Of a stretch of DNA of 45,667 nt, positions 9,588-19,300 are shown piece after piece. Under the pieces are notes generated by a model. The model saw only the letters and a program-made list of their open reading frames with translations, ran no database searches and was not told the origin of the DNA. Each line of letters starts with the position of its first letter. Position 1 is the first letter of the stretch. The position numbers were made by a program, and so were the translations under genes. Origin of the DNA: Symbiodinium natans (taxonomy: Eukaryota > Sar > Dinophyceae > Suessiales > Symbiodiniaceae); assembly GCA_905221605.1 (NCBI GenBank), contig CAJNDS010000981.1:1-45667 (forward strand), in the 5' to 3' direction.

Positions 9588-10083
9588 TCTAGCACCATCA
9601 CGGGAAACGATGGAGTCACCAGTAAACGCCCCTGGAAACCACGACGGGAACACCGCGAGCATCCACCAACAACAGTTTGTCTATTACCCTGAGCGCCAGT
9701 CTGGCCACCAGCCTCGCGGGCAAGGCGAACCAGTTGGCGCTGGACGCTCCAGGTGGAAGTCAATGGCAAGTCCACGTCGGCTTCCGTGGACCTAAGTTGG
9801 CGAACCATCCCACGACGGCCGCCGAACTCAGCCGTGGCCAGCACCAACAACGCAACGCTGGCCACGGTGGCTGCAACCTACGGGCTCAGAGCACCCAGAC
9901 CAGCTGGCCGCGCAAACGGCCGCCGACGTCTCCCAGGCCATCGCGACCGCCCTGCTGCCCTGCACAACGCCGCGCTGGCTCTGAAGACCACGTCCGCGGA
10001 TGCCTCGCAGCTCATCGCGACGGCGCTGCTGCCGTATGTGCAGCAGGCGGCGCTGGACGCTAGCCGTGCGGGACGGGCACCCT
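9588..10083 (+). pseudogene. Fibre-like repeat protein of the viral element
   Basis: Frames change repeatedly, but low-complexity Ser/Thr/Asn/Ala motifs recur: NNSLSITLSASLATSLAGKAN, QVEVNGKSTSASVDLS, STNNATLATVAATYG. Two related heptad-like segments follow (DVSQAIATALLP and DASQLIATALLP, near 9935 and 10005). Such repeats are typical of trimeric fibre or receptor-binding proteins. Position directly after the capsid gene fits a virion protein. The end is lost at the LINE junction. Confidence 0.4.
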
Positions 10084-10461
10084 GTAAACACTTTGCAAGC
10101 TGCATTGGCTCTCCCTTGAGTCTTTGTGGGTTGAGCGCTCGAAAGTTGCGTCAACTGAGCCCTCAGTTCATGCCACCTTTCTGTAACTACCCGTTCTCTT
10201 TCTCTAACGCTTCTCTTTCTTGCAACTTGCTGAGATTGAGAACGCCCGTTCTCTTTCTCTTACTTTTTACGTTGTGTTCCCTTTCTTTTTGAAAGTTGGG
10301 AACGCCCGTTTCCTTCCTTGTTAAGTTGCTGAGTGTGAACGCACGTTCTCTTTCTTGCAAACTTCTTAAGGGTGGGAGCTTCTTTACTTTATTGCACCTT
10401 TTGGCAAATTTGTCTTGCGCATTGTGCAGTACGGATAGCTTCGGCGTAAGGTATCTGCACC
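10084..10461 (+). promoter_or_regulatory. LINE 5' leader with pyrimidine-rich repeats
   Basis: These 378 bases hold no gene. From about 10180 to 10370 a degenerate motif (AACGCCCGTTCTCTTTC) recurs about four times at 50-75 base spacing, with intervening TTGCAACTTGCTGA-like pieces. Short tandem motifs in a LINE 5' UTR are often promoter monomers. That role is inferred. Confidence 0.4.
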
Positions 10462-13400
10462 ATGTCGCAAGATCGAATCAGCAACATCGATGGAAGCGCA
10501 TTTCAGTGTCTTGCCGACTTTATGTTGGGTCATCTCACTGAGTATGATGCTCTCTTTGCCAGAACACCATCAACACATTTGCTGGAGTATCTTAGAGATG
10601 GATGCATCGTGTCTACACAAACTATGCAAGAATTGCGCCAAGTGCAGGGCTCAGAGCTCCAATCTATCTTACTCGTCAACCCTAGTAAGAGTTTCCTTCA
10701 CAATCTAAGGAAGGGTCTTACACAACAGACGAGTGTAACGATCGTGAGTAATTTGCACAGCTCACTTTCCATATCAGACATCCCCTGTGTACTCTTCAGG
10801 AGTTATGATGAAGACTTCCTTCGTCAAATCCACAGCCTGACGGTTATTGGTGCCATTGAAGTGCAGGGCAAGCGGGAACTTGTATATTTGGTCACTTACA
10901 TTCCCAGCAGCTACCCTGTCCATCACACTTGCTACTACATTGCCATAACGCCTTCCATGAAGCAAGAAGCCGGCAATACTGAAGTCATTATCGCTGGCAC
11001 TGTTGGAACATTTGACGAGGAAGTTAAACACCTCAGTCGAGACTTTGGACTGGCTTACATTAGGAAGCCACAGCAGCCCATCGTTGCGTTAACTGATCAG
11101 GAGAATCGATGTGTTGTTTGCCTCAGAGCGCCTAGGATCAGCATAAGTCAACTTCAAGCTTTAATGCTGAAGGTTGAAGAGATGTATGATAAGGTGCTCA
11201 AACAAACTGAAGGCAAATCACAAATTGAGCTCCAGGTCTGGTATCGCTTTGCGCCTCTTGAAGGGATGCCGGGCAATAGTGTCAACTTCGTTGACCTCCC
11301 ATATGCTATCAACTCTGCCCGAACTAAGGATGAAGCCTTTCAAGTGCATTGCATTCTCAATCAGCACAGGCTTATGAATGCGTTCCACACTGCTCCTGGG
11401 AAGTATCTGAGGATCTTTGCGGACCCCTATCAGCTGCAGAAGGCTATCTTGGGTCTTCGGCAAAAGCAGCTTACCATCCCTGACAGCCTCGCGTTGCATG
11501 CCGCAAGATTTCACATTTGCAATGTGAAGAACTCACAGGAAATCTTTGCTTGGAAGGTGACTCAACCTTTCAACTCTACAGAGGTTTCTCTGCAGATCAC
11601 CTTTCACAATTGCACCGGAGACATGCAAGACATTATTCAGGATCTTGAGTACATCAAAATTCCGGTGCAATACAGAGGAATCGTACATGTATTAGCTGGC
11701 ACTGATGTTGTCATACCTGCTGTCCATGTAACTGCTACTGTCGCCGCTGCCGATGCGCTCACTCAATGTCAATATTTCGACCTTCCTTGTGGAAGAACTG
11801 AAGTGCAATTGCTGCAAGAGGTTGTTGATGCCCCAAGATGGAGCAACAAGCCCATTAATCACATTTCCGAGAACCCTAGAGAACATTTTTTGAATTGCCA
11901 CTCTGGGAGCGATAAGATTGGGCAAGGAAGATTGATCCATGTCAGAGCAAGGGATGAGTATCACCCCTTGTCCAAACAACGAATTGCTAGTACAATTTGG
12001 CACAAGGATGACCTTGAAACACATTTCCTGATCATTGACAGACAGGCGCCCTACGTTGTTATGACTGGTAAATGTGAGGATGTTCCCGAACTAGTGAAGC
12101 TGCAGAGTGTCCAGACATTTCTCAGCCAAAATGAAGCCTTTCAAGGTTGGAGATTGCCAGAAAACCTTCCTAAGGCTTCCCAAGAGGATGAAGACTTTAC
12201 TGCTGAACTGGGATCTATCCAGTACCTGCTTGTCCGCATTACTGGTAAGACTGAACTAGAGATCCCGCTAGTTCTCAAGAACGGCCAACATCTCGCTTGT
12301 CATCCGGGATCTTCTGCGAGTAACAATGTTCTCGTCTCCCTACATCAGGGCGCGCTTCTATTCCTGCCACGATGTCACTCATGTGATATCATCAAGTTGA
12401 TAGGGATTAATACTATACTAGCGTCATCTATGCTTTTAACATCCACACTGATGATAGACTTAAGGCTACTGCAGCCAATAAGCCGAACAAAGCCAGATGT
12501 GCCAATCATCAGGATGGGAAGTCAAGCAAGGTTGCCATGGAGCAATGGGATACTGCCCAGTGCCCGACTTTGCTCCATGGAAAGCCTCCTGCCCTATCTT
12601 CAATTGGCAAGTGCTACACCGTTGGAGCTTCAAAGCTTTACTGAGGTGTATAGTAAGGCCATTTGGGCTATTCCGGCCAAGGAGCAATACACCATGCTTG
12701 TGCAGATCCACTGCAAGTGCTCCATGTGCCAGCAGCCACAGCCCATTCTTGCTCTGCCGTTGCATTCTGAACAGGACTCCTCTGATCAGATCAGTATCCT
12801 CGCTGATCTAGGTCAACTTGCTGACCTTGCGATTGCGTGCATGCAGCAAAACTTGAGCCCTCGCAATGACACGTGCAAACTTGCCATTCAAAGACTCCCG
12901 TCTTTCTTCTGCCTTCTCACACAGAAGACTCAGAAAAGCTCTTTTGCGCAAGTCTGCAAAAGCGAGGCGGATATCCAAAGCTTTCTTGGCAGTACGGTAT
13001 CAGTCATGCAACAGGCATATATTGTCGTTGCACTCGTTCTGCATGATCCTAGTGCTAAGCACTACCTAGTGCTACACCATGCCAAAGAACAAGCAGGAGA
13101 TTCAATTCTTCTTTATGACTCAATCTACGGAGTCCGTAAAGAAAATTTGTGGGCACAATTGATTAAGGCTGAGCACTACATTGAAGCCATCTTCATCAGA
13201 AGTGTTTGTGCCAATCAGCTTTACCCCGCCACTGCTCTCATTAACTCTTTTAATGAGATTATCCGGCATCATGCTGATCCTAGTGAAAACGCAGAACAGC
13301 ATATCAGTAGTGAAACACTCACTATTGAGCAAGCTAAGATAACGAAGGTCGCAAGCTGGGACAGCCCTGTCCCTTCTGCAACCTATATGACCATCACCTC

Positions 13401-16089
13401 AGAGGATGATTTTGGCTTGCCTAATCCGTCCTGTGCCCATCTTCTGCCACAAGCCGAGGAATGTAAAAGCGGTACTGAATGTATTCTCGCCCAAAAGGGC
13501 AAACTCGATGAGGAGTCAGAACACCAAGCCAGTGTTAGTCTCCAACCCGACCCTAGTACTGCTCTGGCGACACAACTTGATAGTGCATCTCTTCCTGAAG
13601 TGCACTCCATTGCTACTGATTCCGATGAGGAACAGAGACCGCAACAACATGAAGTTCAAACTGCGCTGAACTCTGAGAAGAATGGCTCTGATAGGGGCAG
13701 CCAGCCCCTTAAAGCCAAGCCCGACTTGAGCTCTGATTCTCAGATGCGTAGAGTCAAGAAAAGCCTCGATAAGCTTAACAATGCCAAGCCTGTCTCCAAG
13801 AGAAAAGATGGTAAAATTGGAAGCAGGAACAATCAAATTAATGCTGTCTCGTCGGAAGACTGCATACAGGTCGCACTTGGTGTTGAACGTTACATCATCT
13901 TATCGCTTTTTGATGGATGCGGAATATCACGTGCTGTCACCGTTGAATGCCTCAAGCAACAACCTGTTGCGGCTGTGAGTGCAGAAAGTGACAGCGTCCT
14001 TCGCGCCCTCATATGCCATAAGTATGACTATGACAAAAGCCAAAGATGGGCTCTTGACTCGCACCGTGTGCCATCGATCGCAATTGATGACGTTTGGACT
14101 CTACTTAAAGAGGATTACCGATTGCTGCGTGAATGTTTGTCCTTCCTGGGAAGGATTCATCCACAAAAAACAGCCATCATCATTCCCGCCGGTTCCCCCT
14201 GCCAAGATCTCACGGTTGCAGGGTCCAGCTCAGGTGGATTAGGACTTCTGGGAGACCGCTCGCAACACATGCTTGTCTTATACGCGATTTTGCTTGCATT
14301 CCAAAGCATTGAACCCAGTATCCTTCAGTGCGTGCACATCTTCCTTGAAAATGCTGGGTCTATGAAGCCCATCCACCAGGGCTTCATTCAGCAGATCTTC
14401 GGAATACGTGATTGTTGCTGCCATCATATTGCTGGAGCTACATTCGGCCATGTTGAAAGGAAAAGAAAATTCTTTACTAGATATGGGCAAATTGGCACCT
14501 TCAGCAATCGCCCCACTCCGTGGTTCCAAGGATGGCGTCCTGTTGCGGAACACATGTGCGGAATAAAACCCCCTGGCGAAAAGCTCAAGCCTTGGCTGCG
14601 TCCCAAACGCTTTGATCGCGAGAGGGGGCTTCGATTGGCTGCATACTTTTACCACCCCTCTGCCCTTCTTTACCATGTACCCAGCTTCGGCGGAGCTGAA
14701 GCCTTCCAGAGGCAATTCTCACAAGCGGCTAATACCTCCAATGGGGTTCCAAATCTGCAATGGGAAAAATTTGTTCCTGATGGACCCATTGGCCTGCGCT
14801 TTGTAGCAGATGTTCAGAAGCTTTCTCTTCAAGCGGACGTCCCAAGCCTTGCAGCAATGGATCGCTTTGCTGAAGCTAATTACGAACTTCTCCGTGCAGA
14901 AAATGCTTTCCTTATCGGTGATAGTGGCATTCCTCCCTTCAGGGTTGCTCACTACAAGGAAATGTTGAGAGATGCTGAGCTCGATATCTGGCTTGCAGAT
15001 GTGGAGGAACACATTAATGATATGTGTGTTGCTTCCATTGTTGGGAACTGCTTCTACCCTGGTGCTCTCAAAGCTGCGATCAAACACGCATCCCTTCGAG
15101 AGTTACTGAATGAAAACCCCGACAGTCATTGGAAGCCGCTTCCCCTCTCACAGTTTCTCCAATACTGGCCTAGCTATGGCCAACAAGTTCTTGCTGCTAC
15201 TACAGCTGTTAAGCTTCAAGACAAGTTTTCGCATAAGTTTCATGCGCCTTTTCCATGCGATGAACTTAATGCTGTTGGCTGGCTCAAACAAGGTTTAATT
15301 GTCAATAAACCTGTTGTTCTGGAGTATACCCCCGGCCAAGGTAAATTCCAAGGCATTAGAGAGAGCGCGTCCGGCATTCCTAGAGGAATTTCCTTTGCGA
15401 CGGAAACTCGATTCCACCAAACGCAAGACTTATTGCAAGAAAAAGGGATCCCATCGGCCATCCAGCGTGTCTTGCAAATTGTCGACCCTCAATTACAACT
15501 TTTGTGTGGATCGAGACGCAATGTCATGGCCAATTTGTGCAGAGAGACTGTTGCGAATCTCGGTGCCAAGTTTGCCTTACATTTTCTTGACTTCCCTGCA
15601 CAAGGGTGGTGCCTGATCAGCTTTCTCAAAGCGTTGCATCTTGAGTTTGTCGCGTATAGAGACGAGTTCATCCCTCAATTCCTCCTTGTAAAGGGACAGC
15701 AAAATACTCTCTATGTGCAGCACTTGAAAGATGCCAACGCCCGCAAGAAGTCTCCGCCAGTCGACTTCTTCCTATATGTCGAACAAGATGATCAATGTGC
15801 CTTAGCAATGCTCAATGCTTCCCAGGCTCGTGATACTGTGCATGCGCTTACCCAAGCATCGATCATTGAGGTCGTTGACATTGAACGAAGAGGAGCCAGC
15901 CCTGGCACCTTCCTTCACAAAGTAATCGAAGAGAACAGCCAGCTACCTACGCCTTGTCTGATATTTGAGGGTAACGAAGCTGCCTTGCATTTGCACGGCC
16001 ATACTATCCTCTGTTCCCCTTACCTTGGGCAAAGGGAACTCTTTGCGCTCTTCTTAACCCCAGACTTTGCTGAGAATAAAAACCAGTAA
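10462..16089 (+). CDS. LINE ORF1 protein with USP-like region and cytosine-C5 DNA methyltransferase
   Basis: 1875 residues from ATG 10462, with no interruption. Residues 1-730 are unrecognised. At about 734-905 a USP-like core is suggested by a Cys cluster (Cys751, 753, 756), H861 and H867 in a His box, and a YDS motif. Residues about 1010-1120 are acidic and Lys-rich linker. The methyltransferase spans about 1140-1420. It has motif I LSLFDGCG (1147-1154), motif IV with catalytic Cys1247 in GSPCQD, motif VI ENA (Glu1296), and motif VIII VERKRKFF (about 1332-1339). The family transfers methyl from S-adenosylmethionine to cytosine C5. All key residues are present, so it could be active. It might self-methylate element copies, as proposed for other retrotransposon DNMTs. 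The C-terminal 450 residues are unassigned. Confidence 0.85.
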   Translation: MSQDRISNIDGSAFQCLADFMLGHLTEYDALFARTPSTHLLEYLRDGCIVSTQTMQELRQVQGSELQSILLVNPSKSFLHNLRKGLTQQTSVTIVSNLHSSLSISDIPCVLFRSYDEDFLRQIHSLTVIGAIEVQGKRELVYLVTYIPSSYPVHHTCYYIAITPSMKQEAGNTEVIIAGTVGTFDEEVKHLSRDFGLAYIRKPQQPIVALTDQENRCVVCLRAPRISISQLQALMLKVEEMYDKVLKQTEGKSQIELQVWYRFAPLEGMPGNSVNFVDLPYAINSARTKDEAFQVHCILNQHRLMNAFHTAPGKYLRIFADPYQLQKAILGLRQKQLTIPDSLALHAARFHICNVKNSQEIFAWKVTQPFNSTEVSLQITFHNCTGDMQDIIQDLEYIKIPVQYRGIVHVLAGTDVVIPAVHVTATVAAADALTQCQYFDLPCGRTEVQLLQEVVDAPRWSNKPINHISENPREHFLNCHSGSDKIGQGRLIHVRARDEYHPLSKQRIASTIWHKDDLETHFLIIDRQAPYVVMTGKCEDVPELVKLQSVQTFLSQNEAFQGWRLPENLPKASQEDEDFTAELGSIQYLLVRITGKTELEIPLVLKNGQHLACHPGSSASNNVLVSLHQGALLFLPRCHSCDIIKLIGINTILASSMLLTSTLMIDLRLLQPISRTKPDVPIIRMGSQARLPWSNGILPSARLCSMESLLPYLQLASATPLELQSFTEVYSKAIWAIPAKEQYTMLVQIHCKCSMCQQPQPILALPLHSEQDSSDQISILADLGQLADLAIACMQQNLSPRNDTCKLAIQRLPSFFCLLTQKTQKSSFAQVCKSEADIQSFLGSTVSVMQQAYIVVALVLHDPSAKHYLVLHHAKEQAGDSILLYDSIYGVRKENLWAQLIKAEHYIEAIFIRSVCANQLYPATALINSFNEIIRHHADPSENAEQHISSETLTIEQAKITKVASWDSPVPSATYMTITSEDDFGLPNPSCAHLLPQAEECKSGTECILAQKGKLDEESEHQASVSLQPDPSTALATQLDSASLPEVHSIATDSDEEQRPQQHEVQTALNSEKNGSDRGSQPLKAKPDLSSDSQMRRVKKSLDKLNNAKPVSKRKDGKIGSRNNQINAVSSEDCIQVALGVERYIILSLFDGCGISRAVTVECLKQQPVAAVSAESDSVLRALICHKYDYDKSQRWALDSHRVPSIAIDDVWTLLKEDYRLLRECLSFLGRIHPQKTAIIIPAGSPCQDLTVAGSSSGGLGLLGDRSQHMLVLYAILLAFQSIEPSILQCVHIFLENAGSMKPIHQGFIQQIFGIRDCCCHHIAGATFGHVERKRKFFTRYGQIGTFSNRPTPWFQGWRPVAEHMCGIKPPGEKLKPWLRPKRFDRERGLRLAAYFYHPSALLYHVPSFGGAEAFQRQFSQAANTSNGVPNLQWEKFVPDGPIGLRFVADVQKLSLQADVPSLAAMDRFAEANYELLRAENAFLIGDSGIPPFRVAHYKEMLRDAELDIWLADVEEHINDMCVASIVGNCFYPGALKAAIKHASLRELLNENPDSHWKPLPLSQFLQYWPSYGQQVLAATTAVKLQDKFSHKFHAPFPCDELNAVGWLKQGLIVNKPVVLEYTPGQGKFQGIRESASGIPRGISFATETRFHQTQDLLQEKGIPSAIQRVLQIVDPQLQLLCGSRRNVMANLCRETVANLGAKFALHFLDFPAQGWCLISFLKALHLEFVAYRDEFIPQFLLVKGQQNTLYVQHLKDANARKKSPPVDFFLYVEQDDQCALAMLNASQARDTVHALTQASIIEVVDIERRGASPGTFLHKVIEENSQLPTPCLIFEGNEAALHLHGHTILCSPYLGQRELFALFLTPDFAENKNQ

Positions 16090-16386
16090 AGCCTTTGCTT
16101 CAGATTGCAACTCGAACGAAGCCTGGCTTAGCGAGGTCTTGCGCGACTTCTCTTGCTTTGCTAAGCTTGCTCTACCGTGTCGACAGGCTGTGTGTATTGG
16201 TATTGATGCACGAGGCGCACATTACACCACATATAAGCAAGGTACGGTGCATCAACAGACTGTCACCCACAACAACATCCCCTCCACAATTCCCACCCAA
16301 GAAAAGGCACTGCGCATTTATGTCTACGATCGGCAACCTGCTGTCTACCATTGCTTCTATGGGGTCCATCGGGACCCTTTGCCCCT
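16090..16386 (+). other. Spacer between LINE ORF1 and ORF2
   Basis: The 297 bases between the ORF1 stop and the first ATG of ORF2 hold no recognisable gene. The third frame is open to 16390, and the ORF2 frame is open upstream to at least 16351. No hairpin or pseudoknot stands out. How ORF2 is translated is unclear. Confidence 0.4.
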
Positions 16387-19300
16387 ATGACGACGATTCG
16401 TGACGTGGTGATCAAGGCAAGGTCTACGACCTTCCTTGATCACCTCAATGCCTATGTTGCTTGTCGTAGACATCGCGCACGTGTCAGATCCCTCAACAGC
16501 ATTCTCCTTGCCTACAACCTGCCACTCACCTATCCCACAACACGTGAGCTGAAGCTTGCTCTCATGGCCAATGACAGCCGACCTTTTAACCTAATCGCTG
16601 CTATCAATCTTCAGCTCCCGACAGAAGAGCTTGAACTTGCACTGAATCTCATAGCTGACAGGCTTGTTCCTTACTTCGACACGATCCCAAAGGAGCCGTG
16701 CAAGCTGCAGGCTGTCGTTAGTTGGAACGTTACCTCGCTGTGTACCTTCGACACTATTGGCCTTGCCAAGCTTCGTACCATTGGTGCGTTGGCTCACCAA
16801 ACGCCCGTGCTTTTGCAGGAAACCAAATGGAATGCTGCCTGTTTACACCGATTCAGACAGGCAACAGCCAGAATAAATACGATTGCCTCTCTCGCTATTT
16901 GGAAGGAATCTGGACACTCTGGAGGAGTTGCTGTCTGTTTGCCACAGGACTATAAAGTCGTAGAAACTGTTGACCTTGTGCCTGGTTTTGCCCTTGCCGT
17001 GCTGGTCAGATTTCGGTCTGTCTGCTACTGGCTCCTGTCGGTTTATTGGCACCCTGATCAATGGGGGAAGCTTTTCCCTGCACTTAGTGCTTTTGTCAAG
17101 GATGCAACTCATGTGGTTGTCCTTGGGGGGGACTTCAATGCTGTTAATCAGCAGAAGGAGGGTGAGTATGCACATCTCCTTGCTCAAGGCGACATGATTG
17201 AATGCAAGTCTGACAGGCCAACTTTCGAGCAAGGCTCTACCTGCAGTCACCTTGACCATTACCTTATTTCCAGTTCGCTGTACTTGTCCGCCAAGATCTG
17301 TTCTGTCTCTTGGAAGCACAAAAAAGTAACTGGAGGACATCACTTGGTAAAGATTCGGTTTCGGCCGAAGCATAAGCTTGACAAAGATGTCCCGGCGATA
17401 CCTGTTCGGACAGTTCCTGCTGCGGCTTTTTCTGTTCCACCTGCGACTACTGACTTGCCTGGCATCGAGGCTGCGGAGACTAGCCCTTCGCACCTTCTTC
17501 TTCGTAAACTAATTAATTGCACTAAAGCCCGCTTGATTGAAGAGCAGAACAATGGTCAAAAACTCTGCCCTTCTGACGCGCTCGTTGCACAAAAAGCCAC
17601 ATGTTTCTTGTGGCATGCAAACCTACGTGCCCAAACTGGAAACTCAATTGCTGCATTAATTAGGAAGTTGGTACGCCTTTTGAACAGGAGCACTGGTGCG
17701 ACTGTCGGTGTCAACGCAAGCACCGTCACATCTTTAGCCAGGCATATCACCATACCCCCTTTCACGCCGTCAGGTAATGGTTCAGCCGAGCTCCCGAGAC
17801 ATTGGCTTCAAGAAGCGCTTAATCGGCTACACCTTGGTGCAGAGCTGAAAACTGCCCCCTCACCAAGTCTTCGTTCCCTGGTTGCTCAAAGAGATTTGCA
17901 GGTTGATAAGTCTAAAATTAAGTGGCAGGCCTTCAGGAAAATCTGCCCTCGAATCATCGATTCGCAACAGGTCAGAAGCGAAAATGGCCAGCTGATCACA
18001 TCTATGAGTCAGTTTGATGCTGCACTAAGGGCAACTAGAGCCTTTTGGCACCACTTCCCTTGTCAATACGATAACCAGTGGGACAAACTCCTACAGCCAT
18101 ATGCGCAAAGGGCCCCCTTCGTGCCGGCTGACTTACCAGATGAAAGCATCATCTTCAAGGCCATTATTACCACCAAGGATTCTTCCCCGGGTCCCGATGG
18201 TGTGCCCTATGCCTTCTATAGGCAAAATCCGAGTTATTTTGCCAACTTACTTGGGGATCATATGTGGGAGATGTGCTTGTCTCAAGCTGATCATCCGCTT
18301 CAGGCCTTAGTCTTCATTCCCAAGGCAGACAAGGGTGCGTACGCGGACAACTACAGGCCACTAGACATGCCCGATACTTGTGATCGAATCATTGACTCCG
18401 CAATCTACGCTGTCCTTGCTGAGTCTTTCAAAGACTCGCTACATCCTGCCCAGGCTCTTCTTAATCACTTCAAAGAACCACAGGCAAATTATGCCCAAAT
18501 GCAACACTACTTGGAGCTCAAAGATGCCCAGTACACAGTCATGCTTTCCGACTTTGCCAAGGCCTTTGAACGGGTGAATCCCTGGTGGGTACTACAGTGC
18601 TTAGCGGCAAGAGCTGCCCCTGCCTGGATCAAAGCTTACGTCATCCACCTTATGTTTGGGAGGCGCACCCAGCATAAAGTGCAAGGTTTCTTGCTCGAGC
18701 CTATCTCCATCCACCAAGGCCTTGCTATGGGAAGGGCGACTTCTGTTGTCCTTTTCTGTCTCGCCTTAGATCCCTTGATTTGGGCGCTGCACGACATTTC
18801 TTCCTTCATAAGACTAACGGCTTACATGGACGATAACAGCGCTGCCTCCAAAGGCCTGCATTGGGTGGAAAAGGCACAAAGAACTTTCGAACCAGCGCAC
18901 AGCGCGGGGTTACAAGTTCTCCGTCACCAATGCTTCCAAGCAGGGTTTATTTCTTTACAGGTTCTCCCTGGGGATGTCAGAGCATGCATAGCCCAATTTG
19001 GTGTCGCTTGGATTGAGTCCAAACAGCTTCCACCGAGCAATACTCTCACCATTGGAGGTCCCTCATTGCATCAAGCCTTGTGCTTACTGCTTCAACAGAA
19101 CATCTACAGCCTCGACCAAGCAATGAGGATGTCCTTGACTAGGCTTGACGTGCGACACGGACTGCTCTTAGTAAGCGGAAGCAAATGCTACGTCCTGTCT
19201 AGCGATATGCTGCTTTGCATGTGCACACAACAGCAAAATTTCCAGGCTTTGTTGGCTTGCATTATTGCATCGCCTTGCAAATGCAAATGCAAAACTTCTA

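Larger units (their letters stand above)
4095..10083 (+). mobile_element. Decayed endogenous DNA virus of Polinton-like/adinto-like type
   Basis: This block is visibly richer in G and C than both flanks. It holds a run of same-strand genes typical of small double-jelly-roll DNA viruses: A32-like packaging ATPase, penton-like protein, small basic and Ala-rich virion-type proteins, major capsid protein and a fibre-like protein. Most genes carry frameshifts or stops, so this is a relic. No polymerase, integrase or protease gene is visible. The left end is cut by a copia element at 4094/4095, and the middle is interrupted at about 6354-7324 by a retroelement-like fragment. The right end meets the LINE element near 10083. 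Family placement follows from the gene set and motifs, not from a tree. It is a virus type found in protists. Confidence 0.72.

Noticed and set aside
16190-16240. GIDARGAHYT in the ORF1-ORF2 spacer, similar to IDMKGAHYT at the end of ORF2
   Set aside because: Short match in a frame with no other support. Probably chance.
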